From the NCBI GenBank assembly GCA_052387115.1, contig JBQTJM010000211.1, positions 1 through 11,073 of the forward strand: 11,073 nt of DNA. The letters are read 5' to 3'. Of this stretch, positions 1 to 6,547 are shown one piece after another. The notes under the pieces were generated by a model. The model was not told the origin of the DNA, did not search any database, and saw only the letters and a list, made by a program, of their open reading frames with translations. The position numbers and the translations under genes were made by a program. Each line of letters starts with the position of its first letter. Position 1 is the first letter of the stretch. Origin of the DNA: JACCXJ01 sp052387115 (GTDB taxonomy: Bacteria; Pseudomonadota; Gammaproteobacteria; JACCXJ01).

Positions 1-174
1 CCGATCGCGATGCCCGGCGAGGCGTCGCTCCACGCGGCACTCCATCCGGCCGGGGGCGAGGCGCTCTACTTCGTCGCCAAGGGCAATGGCTATCACCATT
101 TCTCGGCCACGCTCGAAGAGCATAATAAAGCGGTGGACATTTACCAGTCTCAGGGGGTGCGTGGGAGCAGATGA
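1..174 (+). CDS. mltG: Endolytic murein transglycosylase MltG, C-terminal end (partial)
   Basis: The last 57 codons of a gene that enters from the left edge. The reading frame contains GEALYFVAKGNGYHHFS followed by a LEEHNKAV segment, the typical C-terminus of MltG (YceG family). MltG is an inner-membrane lytic transglycosylase that cuts nascent peptidoglycan strands and is thought to set glycan chain length. The catalytic glutamate and the membrane anchor lie upstream of the window and cannot be checked. Its TGA overlaps the tmk ATG (ATGA), and mltG-tmk-holB is a common gammaproteobacterial order, which supports the call. Confidence 0.9.
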   Translation, partial: PIAMPGEASLHAALHPAGGEALYFVAKGNGYHHFSATLEEHNKAVDIYQSQGVRGSR

Positions 175-815
175 CTCATAGCGGCACGGGTACTACCCAG
201 AGACGGTTCGTGACCATCGAAGGCATCGAAGGCGTCGGCAAGAGCACCCAGGCGGGTCTCATCGCGCGATATCTCCGCGATGCCGGTCTTCGGGTGGTCG
301 AGACCCGTGAACCCGGGGGGACCGAGGTCGGGGAAGGGATCCGCGAGATCCTGCTGCGGCCGGCGCCGACGCCCATGGACGCGGAGACGGAGTTGCTCTT
401 GATGTTCGCGGCGCGCGCCGAGCACCTCGCACGCGTGGTCTCGCCCGCGCTGGCGAACGGGGCCTGGGTGGTCTGCGATCGCTTCACCGATGCGAGCTAT
501 GCCTATCAGGGCGGGGGACGGGGGATCCCGCCGACGCGCATCGCGGTGCTCGAGGATTTCGTTCAAGGGCAATTGATGCCGGATCTGACCATCCTGCTGG
601 ATGCCCCCCTGGACGTAGCCCTCGCCCGTACGCGCGGGCGCGGGCGGGCCGACCGCTTCGAGCTCGAGGGGCCGGGGTTCTTCGAGGCCGTGCGGATGGC
701 GTATCTAGAGCGGGCCCGGTGCGACCCGAGACGCATTCGGGTGATCGACGCGAGCCCCACGATGGATGAGGTCGCGGCAGCCATCCGCAACGAGCTCGCC
801 AGGCTCTCGATATGA
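171..815 (+). CDS. tmk: Thymidylate kinase (dTMP kinase)
   Basis: Cytosolic kinase that phosphorylates dTMP to dTDP with ATP, an essential step toward dTTP. The 214-residue product has the usual family length. The P-loop GIEGVGKST lies at about residues 18-26, TREPGGT at 45-51, DRF at 103-105 and the thymidine-binding SYAYQGGGR at 109-117. An arginine-rich LID (RTRGRGRADRFE, 153-164) follows, as expected for the bacterial LID-arginine class. The ATG start overlaps the mltG stop (ATGA) and has a GGGAG Shine-Dalgarno five bases upstream. The stop overlaps the holB start in the same way, so the three genes are probably translationally coupled in one operon. Nothing looks damaged. Confidence 0.97.
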   Translation: MTHSGTGTTQRRFVTIEGIEGVGKSTQAGLIARYLRDAGLRVVETREPGGTEVGEGIREILLRPAPTPMDAETELLLMFAARAEHLARVVSPALANGAWVVCDRFTDASYAYQGGGRGIPPTRIAVLEDFVQGQLMPDLTILLDAPLDVALARTRGRGRADRFELEGPGFFEAVRMAYLERARCDPRRIRVIDASPTMDEVAAAIRNELARLSI

Positions 816-1825
816 GTCCCCCGTTCCCCTGGCAGGCGCCGCAATGGGAGCGCCTGTGGCACGCGCGTCATACAGACCATATGCCGCATGCGCTCTTGCT
901 GACCGGCCACCGCGGGCGGGGCGTCACCGAGTTCGCGCGCCGGCTGGCGGCGGCGCTCCTGTGCACCTCGCCCCTGCCGGACGGGGCGCCGTGCGGCCGC
1001 TGCCGGAGTTGTGCGCTCCACGACGCCGGCAATCACCCGGAGCTCTTGGTGGTGGCACCCGAGGCGGTGGGCAAGGCCATCAAGGTCGATCAAATCCGCG
1101 AGTTGATGGATTTCGTATCTCTTAAACCCGTATTCGGTGCCTTCAAGGTCGCGCTCGTGGATCCCGCGGAGGCTATGAACCGCCAGTCCGCCAACGCATT
1201 GTTGAAAACGCTGGAAGAACCGCCACCCCGGACCGTGCTTGCCCTGTGCGCCGAGCGCCGGGCATCACTCCCCTTGACCGTCCAGAGCCGCTGCCAGCGC
1301 GTGGATTTCCCTCCGGTAGCCCCCGAGCTGGCCGGCGCCTGGCTGCGGGCGCGCCTCCCGGACGCGCCCAACCTCGGGTCCCTCCTGTTGCTCTACGACC
1401 ACGCCCCCTTGGCCGTGTTGTCGGCGCACGCGAGCGGCGACCTCGGGCTTCGCGACGACCTCATCGGGGATCTGGAGCGCCTGGCACTGGGTCAGGCCGA
1501 CCCCATCGAGGTGGCGGCTCGCTGGTCCACCCTCGATACGCCGGCGGTGTTCCTGTGGTTCGTGAAGCTGGTAGGGGACCTCATCGTCGTCAGATCCGGC
1601 GCAAGCACCGGCAGGGCGTCAAATAGCGATCGCGCACAGCGCCTGACGGACCTCGCACATCCGCGTCGCCTGATCCAGCTCTTTGCCTGTTACGACCAGC
1701 TCTTGCGCGATCGCCAATATCTCCAGGTCGCGGGCGGTGTCCCCGCCATCAATTTTCTCGAGGCGTTCGCGATCACCTGGGCGTTGTCCGAGGGATCGGT
1801 CATTGAGACGGCATCTCGGCCTTGA
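812..1825 (+). CDS. holB: DNA polymerase III subunit delta prime
   Basis: Clamp-loader subunit that works with gamma/tau and delta to load the beta sliding clamp. The product has 337 residues, in the family range. The P-loop position (GHRGRGVTEF, about 32-41) lacks the catalytic lysine, as is normal for delta prime, which does not hydrolyse ATP. Zinc-binding cysteines are at about 51, 61, 64 and 67. The conserved ANALLKTLEEPP segment (127-138) and the SRC arginine-finger motif (159-161) are present. The ATG overlaps the tmk stop. The last codons overlap, in convergent orientation, the remnant ending at 1800. The pilZ/tatD genes often found next are absent, so a rearrangement boundary lies just after this gene. 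Confidence 0.95.
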   Translation: MSPPFPWQAPQWERLWHARHTDHMPHALLLTGHRGRGVTEFARRLAAALLCTSPLPDGAPCGRCRSCALHDAGNHPELLVVAPEAVGKAIKVDQIRELMDFVSLKPVFGAFKVALVDPAEAMNRQSANALLKTLEEPPPRTVLALCAERRASLPLTVQSRCQRVDFPPVAPELAGAWLRARLPDAPNLGSLLLLYDHAPLAVLSAHASGDLGLRDDLIGDLERLALGQADPIEVAARWSTLDTPAVFLWFVKLVGDLIVVRSGASTGRASNSDRAQRLTDLAHPRRLIQLFACYDQLLRDRQYLQVAGGVPAINFLEAFAITWALSEGSVIETASRP

Positions 1826-2069
1826 CCGCAATCAAGTCTTGGATCTGACGCAGCTTTTCTTCGACCGCCGCCGTTCGCCGGTCCCGTACGGATCAGCGCC
1901 TTCTGGCCCCACGAGCGCTTTTCGAGTTGGGGATCCGCAAACTGGTAGAGCACCTTGGGCTGGACCAGCTCGATAGGGCCTTTGATCTCGGGCGCCGCCA
2001 GCAGATGGTCCATGACATCGATCAGGCGGCCGTTGAAGTAGCGATCCGGATAACCAAGGTCTTCGTGGG
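1800..2069 (-). pseudogene. DUF3014 protein, C-terminal remnant with a frameshift
   Basis: Reading leftward from about 2069, one minus-strand frame gives DLGYPDRYFNGRLIDVMDHL, then a GPIELVQPKVLYQFADP segment and GQKALIRTGPAN. I recognise this as the C-terminal part of the DUF3014 family (proteins of unknown function, common in Gammaproteobacteria). Near 1880, in a GGCGGCGG run, the homology moves to another frame reading VEEKLRQIQDLIAVK and ends at the TGA at 1800-1802. A one-base indel has therefore broken the frame. The N-terminus is missing: its place is taken by the DUF4062 remnant. The 3' end overlaps the holB 3' end by 26 bases. I assign the family from remembered consensus, without a search. 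Confidence 0.7.
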
Positions 2070-2384
2070 CCGGAAGGCCAGGAGCTCCTTGCCCTCCCCG
2101 ACCACCCGCTCGCATTCCAGCCAAGTGATGCTCTTGTGCTCTCCGGCCGGCTGGTCGGGCGGTACCCAGCCATAGCGATGGGCCACGAGGACGCAGAGCA
2201 CATCGGCCTCGCTCACCTTAGCGAGGCAGGCGGCCAGCGGCGGCCGATCCCCGCTTGCAACGAAATACTCCATCATGCGCAGGCGAACATCCGCGGCCAC
2301 GGCCGCGTCTCGGGCCGCCGCGCGATGGGGCTTCAGGTCCTCGCTCGTCGAGGAGACGAACAGGATGGGGGCTTGAACGGGCAT
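2070..2384 (-). pseudogene. DUF4062 domain protein, N-terminal remnant
   Basis: The minus-strand frame starting at 2384 begins with FVSSTSEDLKPHR near residue 9. It continues with RMMEYFVASGDRPPLAACLA, a DVLCVLVAHRYGWVPP segment and KSITWLECERVVGEGKELLA. This is the DUF4062 domain, a TIR-like fold usually placed at the N-terminus of large STAND/NACHT-type or other multidomain signalling proteins, some linked to defence. After about 105 residues the homology stops abruptly near 2070. The original frame runs into a stop at 2022-2024, while DUF3014 sequence continues in a different frame. All effector or NTPase domains are gone, so this is a truncated fossil. Confidence 0.72.
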
Positions 2385-2498
2385 GGCGACCCCACTGCGA
2401 GGCTCGGCAAAATCGTTCCGCTAATGTGGACTATGAATCAGCCGTGCGCGCGTCTTGACAATCACGACCACGCGGCATTTGCTCTGACCCACAATTAC

Positions 2499-2520
2499 GC
2501 GGCCTCATCAGGCCGCTTTT
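2499..2520 (+). terminator. Intrinsic-terminator-like hairpin at the 3' end of the antitoxin gene
   Basis: GCGGCCT (2499-2505), loop CATC, AGGCCGC (2510-2516), then TTTT. This is a perfect 7-bp GC-rich stem followed by a T run on the plus strand. The TumA-like stop codon (2508-2510, minus strand) sits inside the hairpin. As a plus-strand terminator it would stop read-through from the holB side. The minus-strand side lacks a U tract, so it is less convincing as the terminator of the toxin-antitoxin operon. Confidence 0.5.
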
Positions 2521-2858
2521 CTCCGCATGGTGAATTCCGCCCGGATCTCGTCGTACGGAACCGAGATCCCGTTCGGGTGGTCCTCGACCAATCCAAGCTC
2601 CTTGAGCGGCGTGACATCGCGATGCACGCTCTTCACGTCGCGCTTGAGCAGTCGGGCCAGTGCACGCAACGTCATCGGTCCCTGCGCCTGCAGCGTGCGC
2701 AAGAGCTCAAAGCGCGATGGCGTAAGCGTACGCGCCATGTCGGCCATGGTCGCGAAGGTCACGAGCTCACCCCGGAAACGGCCCGCCCGCCATGCGCGTC
2801 GGAACTGTGTAAGCCCTTCTTCCAAGCTTTCAACTCTGACAGTCAATACGCGTTTCAT
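2508..2858 (-). CDS. TumA-type antitoxin, winged-helix DNA-binding protein (HVO_A0114-like)
   Basis: A 116-residue protein. Residues 45-107 look like a MarR/ArsR-type winged helix: LTPSRFELLRTLQAQGPMTL, then ALARLLKRDVKSVHRDV as the recognition region and LKELGLVEDHPNGIS as the wing. Proteins of this type are the antitoxins of TumE/TumA-like type II modules and probably repress their own operon. The ATG at 2858 overlaps the stop of the upstream toxin-like gene (TCAT on the plus strand) and is preceded by a strong GAGGAGG ribosome-binding site seven bases away. Translation of the antitoxin should therefore exceed that of the toxin. The protein looks intact. The family is recalled, not searched. 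Confidence 0.75.
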   Translation of the reverse strand: MKRVLTVRVESLEEGLTQFRRAWRAGRFRGELVTFATMADMARTLTPSRFELLRTLQAQGPMTLRALARLLKRDVKSVHRDVTPLKELGLVEDHPNGISVPYDEIRAEFTMRRKAA

Positions 2859-3142
2859 TGATTTTCCTCCTCGCGCATCAAATCCGCTCTGAAATCATCG
2901 AGCAGTTGCTCTATGGACATGAATTGATACTCCTCTTCATGCTCACCGCAATGTCGATGATCGCCCTTGCCGCGCTCGTTGTCATAGCCGATCAGCCGCC
3001 GCCCCCCTCGCACATAAGCCAGGCGGTACTTATAGCCATGCGGCCGACCCGGCTCCGGCCGCGGTAGCTTCCAGATCACCTCTTCCACAATCGCCCCGCT
3101 GGCCAACCGCTTCCGGTTCCGATACAGCAACCGCGCCTGCAT
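2855..3142 (-). CDS. TumE-family toxin (DUF6516-like)
   Basis: A 95-residue protein starting MQARLLYRNRKRLASGAIVE. It continues with a VIWKLPRPEPGRPHGYKYRL segment, then GYDNERGKGDHRHCGEHEE and a QLLDDFRADL helix. The GYDNERGKGDHRH segment is the hallmark I associate with the TumE/DUF6516 toxin family, whose members sit directly upstream of TumA-like HTH antitoxins, as here. An upstream in-frame start at 3238 exists. The 32 residues it adds do not resemble the family, so I chose the ATG at 3142, although its ribosome-binding site is weak. A low toxin start and a strong antitoxin start would fit a balanced module. The biochemical target is not evident from sequence. Confidence 0.75.
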   Translation of the reverse strand: MQARLLYRNRKRLASGAIVEEVIWKLPRPEPGRPHGYKYRLAYVRGGRRLIGYDNERGKGDHRHCGEHEEEYQFMSIEQLLDDFRADLMREEENQ

Positions 3143-3170
3143 GTCGGCAACACTGCCAGCCGCCCGGAAC

Positions 3171-3179
3171 GTTGTCAAC
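3171..3179. promoter_or_regulatory. Short palindrome upstream of the TumE-like gene (possible operator)
   Basis: GTTGTCAAC is a perfect odd palindrome 29 bases upstream of the toxin start, within GTTGTCAACAATGCCAAC. The minus strand there also reads TTGACA, a consensus -35 box, but the matching -10 (CAGTGT, 17 bases on) is poor and very close to the start codon. Toxin-antitoxin operons are usually autoregulated by the antitoxin, so this is a candidate site only. The rest of 3143-3363 holds no gene I can support. Confidence 0.25.
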
Positions 3180-3363
3180 AATGCCAACAGACATGAGTTC
3201 CGGGCGTATCCGGGACAGGAGAACCTGAAGACGGTCATGCGCCCGCGCAGCGCCCGCTCGAAGTCGGAAGAGGTGCGGCTCGCGGTCAGGGAAGCGGTGG
3301 TCTACCCCGTCATAACTGCCGCTGGTCTCGACGTGTCCCGAGCCGGCACACCCGGCGGCGAAT

Positions 3364-3391
3364 TTTACGCAAGGGTCAAAAGTGCTAAGCT
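3364..3391 (+). promoter_or_regulatory. Extended -10 promoter for tRNA-Leu
   Basis: TTTACG (3364-3369), a 16-base spacer, then TGC-TAAGCT with the TG extension at 3383-3384 and the -10 at 3386-3391. It ends 15 bases before the mature tRNA. Nearly the same motif occurs upstream of the complete nuoF. Confidence 0.5.
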
Positions 3392-3406
3392 AGCCCTTTG
3401 CAGTGC

Positions 3407-3491
3407 GCCGATGTGGTGGAATTGGTAGACACGCCGTCTTGAGGGGGCGGTGGCGCGAGCCGTGCCGGTTCGAGTCCGGCCATCGGCACCA
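3407..3491 (+). tRNA. tRNA-Leu (anticodon GAG)
   Basis: An 85-nt class II tRNA. Acceptor stem GCCGATG (3407-3413) pairs with CATCGGC (3481-3487), followed by discriminator A and encoded CCA. The anticodon stem CCGTC/GGCGG encloses the loop TTGAGGG, with GAG at 3441-3443, reading CUC and CUU. The long variable arm folds as GGC-GCGA-GCC. The T arm is GCCGG-TTCGAGT-CCGGC. The gene sits directly upstream of nuoA, as in many Gammaproteobacteria, but the usual upstream secG is not here. Confidence 0.97.
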
Positions 3492-3529
3492 GCTCGGAGG
3501 GCCGGGTCCGTGCGGGCTAGCGGCGGCTA

Positions 3530-3558
3530 TCCACACGGGCCCTGCGATCCTTTACAAT
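3530..3558 (+). promoter_or_regulatory. Candidate sigma70 promoter of the nuo operon
   Basis: TCCACA (3530-3535, four of six consensus bases), a 17-base spacer, then TACAAT (3553-3558, five of six). It lies between the tRNA and nuoA and would give a leader of about 70 nt. Read-through from the tRNA promoter is also possible, since no terminator separates them. Confidence 0.5.
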
Positions 3559-3560
3559 CG

Positions 3561-3577
3561 CTGCCCCAGCGGGGCAG
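3561..3577 (+). other. Leader hairpin upstream of nuoA
   Basis: CTGCCCC (3561-3567), loop AGC, GGGGCAG (3571-3577): a perfect 7-bp GC-rich stem at the expected transcript 5' end. It has no T run, so it is not a standard terminator. It might protect the 5' end or damp read-through from the tRNA. Function is inferred only. Confidence 0.4.
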
Positions 3578-3637
3578 GCGTTGTCGGCACCGCCGCCGGC
3601 ACCCGTTATTTTCATAAAACTATCACACTGCTCGCCC

Positions 3638-3994
3638 ATGCTCGCGGAGTATGTACCGGTACTGGTCTTCATCGTCGTCGCGCTCCTCTTCGGCGCGGTG
3701 GCGCTGACCGTGGGCTTCGTGCTCGGGCCGAGGCGCTCCTATGCGGAGAAGGACTCGCCCTACGAGTGCGGCTTCGAGGCCTTCGAGGACGCGCGCATGA
3801 AGTTCGATGTCCGCTACTACCTCGTCGCCATCCTGTTCATCATCTTCGATCTGGAGATCGCCTTCCTGTTCCCGTGGGCCGTGGCGCTCCGGGACATCGG
3901 CATGAGCGGCTTCGTGGCCATGATGGTTTTCCTGGGCGTGCTCGTGATCGGCTTCGTGTACGAGTGGAAGAAGGGGGCGCTCGAGTGGGAATAA
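3638..3994 (+). CDS. nuoA: NADH-quinone oxidoreductase subunit A
   Basis: Small membrane subunit of complex I (ND3 homologue), 118 residues. Three hydrophobic helices lie at about 6-29, 60-81 and 89-109. The loop after helix 1 carries SPYECGFEAFEDARMKFDVR, with Cys44 at the position of the ND3 loop cysteine. The conserved acidic pair D71/E73 sits in the FDLEIAFLFPWA stretch of helix 2. It ends YEWKKGALEWE, as typical members do. The frame stays open upstream to 3581, but the ATG at 3638 matches the family N-terminus (MLAEYVPVLVF). No Shine-Dalgarno is evident. First gene of the nuo operon. Confidence 0.96.
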   Translation: MLAEYVPVLVFIVVALLFGAVALTVGFVLGPRRSYAEKDSPYECGFEAFEDARMKFDVRYYLVAILFIIFDLEIAFLFPWAVALRDIGMSGFVAMMVFLGVLVIGFVYEWKKGALEWE

Positions 3995-4007
3995 GAGAAA
4001 GTTGGGC
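3995..4007 (+). repeat. Left arm of a 13-bp perfect inverted repeat flanking nuoB
   Basis: GAGAAAGTTGGGC begins on the base after the nuoA stop. Its exact reverse complement begins on the last base of the nuoB stop (4546-4558). Confidence 0.8.
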
Positions 4008-4015
4008 ATAGTTTC

Positions 4016-4546
4016 ATGGGCATCGCCGAGCACCTGAACCAGGCCGAGCCTCTGAACCGGGCCGAGCATCTGAACCAAGCCGAGCATCTGAACCAGGGTT
4101 TTGTGACGACCTCCGTCGACAACCTCGTCAACTGGGCGCGCACCGGATCGCTGTGGCCCATGACCTTCGGGCTCGCCTGCTGCGCCGTCGAGATGATGCA
4201 CGCCGGCGCCTCGCGCTATGACCTGGATCGCTTCGGCGTGGTGTTCCGGCCGAGCCCGCGCCAGTCGGATGTCATGATCGTCGCGGGGACCCTGGTCAAC
4301 AAGATGGCCCCGGCGCTCCGCAAGGTCTATGACCAGATGGCCGAGCCGCGCTGGGTGATCTCGATGGGGTCCTGCGCCAACGGCGGCGGCTACTATCACT
4401 ATTCCTATTCGGTAGTACGTGGGTGCGACCGGATCGTCCCGGTCGATGTCTATGTCCCGGGCTGCCCGCCCACGGCTGAGGCACTCCTCTACGGTGTGAT
4501 CCAGCTCCAGAACAAGATCCGGCGCACAAACACCATCGCGCGCTAG
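4016..4546 (+). CDS. nuoB: NADH-quinone oxidoreductase subunit B, with a repeat-expanded N-terminus
   Basis: Subunit that holds cluster N2, the last iron-sulfur cluster before quinone. The four cysteine ligands are visible: C55-C56 (GLACCAVEMM), C120 (GSCANGG) and C150 (PGCPPTAEA). The core is highly conserved and ends RRTNTIAR, a normal NuoB terminus. The 176 residues exceed the usual ~158-160 because the segment between MGI and GFVTTSVDN is a four-unit hexapeptide repeat, where relatives have a single stretch of about six residues. The ATG at 4016 fits the family N-terminus (MGI...), but no clear ribosome-binding site precedes it. Coupling to nuoA, 21 bases upstream, is likely. Confidence 0.96.
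   Translation: MGIAEHLNQAEPLNRAEHLNQAEHLNQGFVTTSVDNLVNWARTGSLWPMTFGLACCAVEMMHAGASRYDLDRFGVVFRPSPRQSDVMIVAGTLVNKMAPALRKVYDQMAEPRWVISMGSCANGGGYYHYSYSVVRGCDRIVPVDVYVPGCPPTAEALLYGVIQLQNKIRRTNTIAR
4025..4096 (+). repeat. Four 18-bp tandem repeats inside the nuoB 5' end
   Basis: Units at 4025-4042, 4043-4060, 4061-4078 and 4079-4096. They are variants of GCCGAGCATCTGAACCAG, encoding AEHLNQ, AEPLNR, AEHLNQ and AEHLNQ. Unit length is a multiple of three, so the frame is kept. Units 3 and 4 differ at one base. Units 1 and 2 carry more changes, which suggests stepwise expansion. Confidence 0.97.
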
Positions 4547-4558
4547 CCCAACTTTCTC
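4546..4558 (+). repeat. Right arm of the 13-bp inverted repeat flanking nuoB
   Basis: GCCCAACTTTCTC, the exact reverse complement of 3995-4007. It lies between the nuoB stop and the nuoC ribosome-binding site. Confidence 0.8.
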
Positions 4559-4578
4559 AACTGGAAGGGAGTCGCTCC

Positions 4579-5301
4579 TTGGACGCCCCGAAGACCCCCG
4601 CGGAAACGCTGGCCGCGCGCCTTGAGCAACGCTTCGGCGACAGGCTGAAGTGCAAGCTGGCGGTCGGCCAGGTGACGGCCGAGCTGGCTGCCGAGGACCT
4701 GGTCGAGGTGTGCCGGGCCCTGCGCGACGAGCCCGAGCTCCGCTTCGAGCAGCTCGTGGACGTGTGCGGCGTAGACTACTCGGCCTACGGCCAGGCGGAC
4801 TGGCTCACCGAGGACGCCAGCGCCTCGGGCTTCAGCCGCGGCGTCAGCGCCCGGAGCTACCGCGAGACGGCAGCGGAGAGCACCCCCGAGCGATCAAGGT
4901 TCGCCGTCGTCTATCACTTGTTGTCCGTGACCCACAACCGGCGTTTGAGGCTCAGGGCCTACGCCGAGGGCGACCCGCCCTGCATCGCGTCGCTGGTCGA
5001 CCTCTGGCCCTCGGCCGACTGGTTCGAGCGCGAGGCCTTCGACCTCTTCGGGATCCTGTTCGAGGGCCACCCGGATCTGCGCCGCATCCTGACCGACTAT
5101 GGCTTCATCGGCCACCCCTTCCGCAAGGACTTCCCCCTGGAGGGCAATGTCGAGGTGCGTTACGACCCGGAGCAGGGACGGGTGATCTATCAGCCTGTCA
5201 CCATCGAGAACCGCGTGCTGGTCCCCAAGGTCATCCGTCACGATTACCCGGTGCCGGGAGCGACTGCCGGGACGAAGGCGGGGACGAAGGCCGATGCCTG
5301 A
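4579..5301 (+). CDS. nuoC: NADH-quinone oxidoreductase subunit C
   Basis: Peripheral complex I subunit (30-kDa homologue) that packs against NuoD and NuoB. The product has 240 residues. The conserved core is visible: FEQLVDVCGVDY, FAVVYHLLSV, WPSADWFEREAFDLFGILFE, then HPDLRRILTDYGFIGHPFRK and DFPLEGNVEVRYD. The segment around residues 70-105 is the serine/alanine-rich variable insertion found in many proteobacterial NuoC proteins. I chose the TTG start at 4579 because GGAAGGGAG lies seven bases upstream and no better start fits the family. The C-terminus ends in a small GTKAGTKA repeat and overlaps nuoD by eight bases. nuoC and nuoD are separate, unlike the fused nuoCD of Escherichia coli. 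Confidence 0.95.
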   Translation: MDAPKTPAETLAARLEQRFGDRLKCKLAVGQVTAELAAEDLVEVCRALRDEPELRFEQLVDVCGVDYSAYGQADWLTEDASASGFSRGVSARSYRETAAESTPERSRFAVVYHLLSVTHNRRLRLRAYAEGDPPCIASLVDLWPSADWFEREAFDLFGILFEGHPDLRRILTDYGFIGHPFRKDFPLEGNVEVRYDPEQGRVIYQPVTIENRVLVPKVIRHDYPVPGATAGTKAGTKADA

Positions 5302-6547
5302 GATCCGCAACATGACCATGAACTTCGGGCCCCAGCACCCGGCGGCCCATGGGGTCCTGCGCCTCGTCCTCGAGATGGACGGCGAGGTCATCGAGCGCGC
5401 CGATCCGCACATCGGGCTCTTGCACCGCGCCACCGAGAAGCTCGCCGAGAGCAAGCCCTACAACCAGAGCATCGGTTACATGGATCGGCTCGACTATGTC
5501 TCCATGATGTGCAACGAGCACGCGTACGTGCTGGCCATCGAGCGTCTGCTCGGGGTCGAGCCGCCAATCCGAGCCCAGTACATCCGGGTCTTGTTCGACG
5601 AGATCACGCGCATTCTCAACCACCTCATGTGGCTCGGGGCGCACGGCCTCGACATCGGCGCCATGACGGTGTTCCTCTATTGTTTCCGGGAACGTGAGGA
5701 CCTCATGGACTGCTACGAGGCGGTCTCGGGGACGCGCATGCACGCGACCTATTACCGGCCGGGCGGGGTGTACCGCGATCTGCCGGAGGCCATGCCGCAG
5801 TATCAGCCCTCCGTCTTCCGCAACCACAAGGAGGTGGAGCGGCTGAACGACAACCGCCGGGGTTCGCTCCTCGACTTCATCGACGACTTCGCCGAGCGTT
5901 TCCCGGCATGCGTGGACGAGTACGAGACGCTCTTGACCGACAACCGCATCTGGAAACAGCGCACCGTGGGGATCGCTGTGGTGACACCCGAGCGGGCGCT
6001 CGCCCTCGGCTTCACCGGCCCCATGCTGCGCGGCTCGGGGATCGCCTGGGACCTCCGCAAGAAGCAACCCTACGAGGTCTACGATCGGCTCGACTTCGAC
6101 ATCCCGGTCGGGGTCGGCGGCGACTGTTACGACCGTTATCTGGTCCGCATCGAGGAGATGCGCCAATCGACCCGCATCATCAAGCAATGCGTCGCGTGGT
6201 TGCGCGAAAACCCCGGCCCCGTGATCGTCCCCGACCACAAGCTGGTGCCGCCGCCGCGCGAGGTCATGAAGGCCGACATGGAGGCCCTCATCCACCACTT
6301 CAAGCTCTTCACCGAGGGTTATTGCGTGCCCGAGGGCGAGGTCTATGCCGCAGTCGAGCACCCCAAGGGCGAGTTCGGGATCTATCTGGTCTCGGACGGG
6401 GCCAACAAGCCGTATCGATTGAAGGTCCGGGCCGCCGGCTTCGCGCACCTCGCGGGGATGGACGAGCTGGTGCGGGGGCACATGCTCGCGGATGTGGTCG
6501 CGACCATCGGCACCATGGACATCGTGTTCGGGGAGATCGACCGGTGA
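5294..6547 (+). CDS. nuoD: NADH-quinone oxidoreductase subunit D
   Basis: The 49-kDa homologue, which forms the quinone cavity with NuoB. The 417 residues are full length for an unfused NuoD. The N-terminal motif FGPQHPAAHG spans 11-20. H19 and Y68 (in RLDYVSM) correspond to the histidine and tyrosine implicated in quinone-headgroup binding in Thermus complex I. Other conserved stretches are PHIGLLHR, LMWLGAHGLDIGA and ARMHATYYRPGG-like residues in the middle, and GTMDIVFGEIDR at the end. The ATG lies inside the nuoC 3' end, and the stop overlaps the nuoE GTG, so translation is probably coupled on both sides. Confidence 0.97.
   Translation: MPEIRNMTMNFGPQHPAAHGVLRLVLEMDGEVIERADPHIGLLHRATEKLAESKPYNQSIGYMDRLDYVSMMCNEHAYVLAIERLLGVEPPIRAQYIRVLFDEITRILNHLMWLGAHGLDIGAMTVFLYCFREREDLMDCYEAVSGTRMHATYYRPGGVYRDLPEAMPQYQPSVFRNHKEVERLNDNRRGSLLDFIDDFAERFPACVDEYETLLTDNRIWKQRTVGIAVVTPERALALGFTGPMLRGSGIAWDLRKKQPYEVYDRLDFDIPVGVGGDCYDRYLVRIEEMRQSTRIIKQCVAWLRENPGPVIVPDHKLVPPPREVMKADMEALIHHFKLFTEGYCVPEGEVYAAVEHPKGEFGIYLVSDGANKPYRLKVRAAGFAHLAGMDELVRGHMLADVVATIGTMDIVFGEIDR

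Noticed and set aside
3464..3491. tRNA-Leu 3' end as a phage or island attachment site
   Set aside because: I found no second copy of the tRNA 3' end within the window and no integrase gene.
3403..4011. Plus-strand frame spanning tRNA-Leu and nuoA
   Set aside because: It crosses a well-formed tRNA and lies out of frame with nuoA.
5231..6481. Long minus-strand open frame (416 codons) opposite nuoD
   Set aside because: It mirrors nuoD codon structure in GC-rich DNA, its translation is rich in R, H, D and V without any family motif, and nuoD is clearly the real gene.
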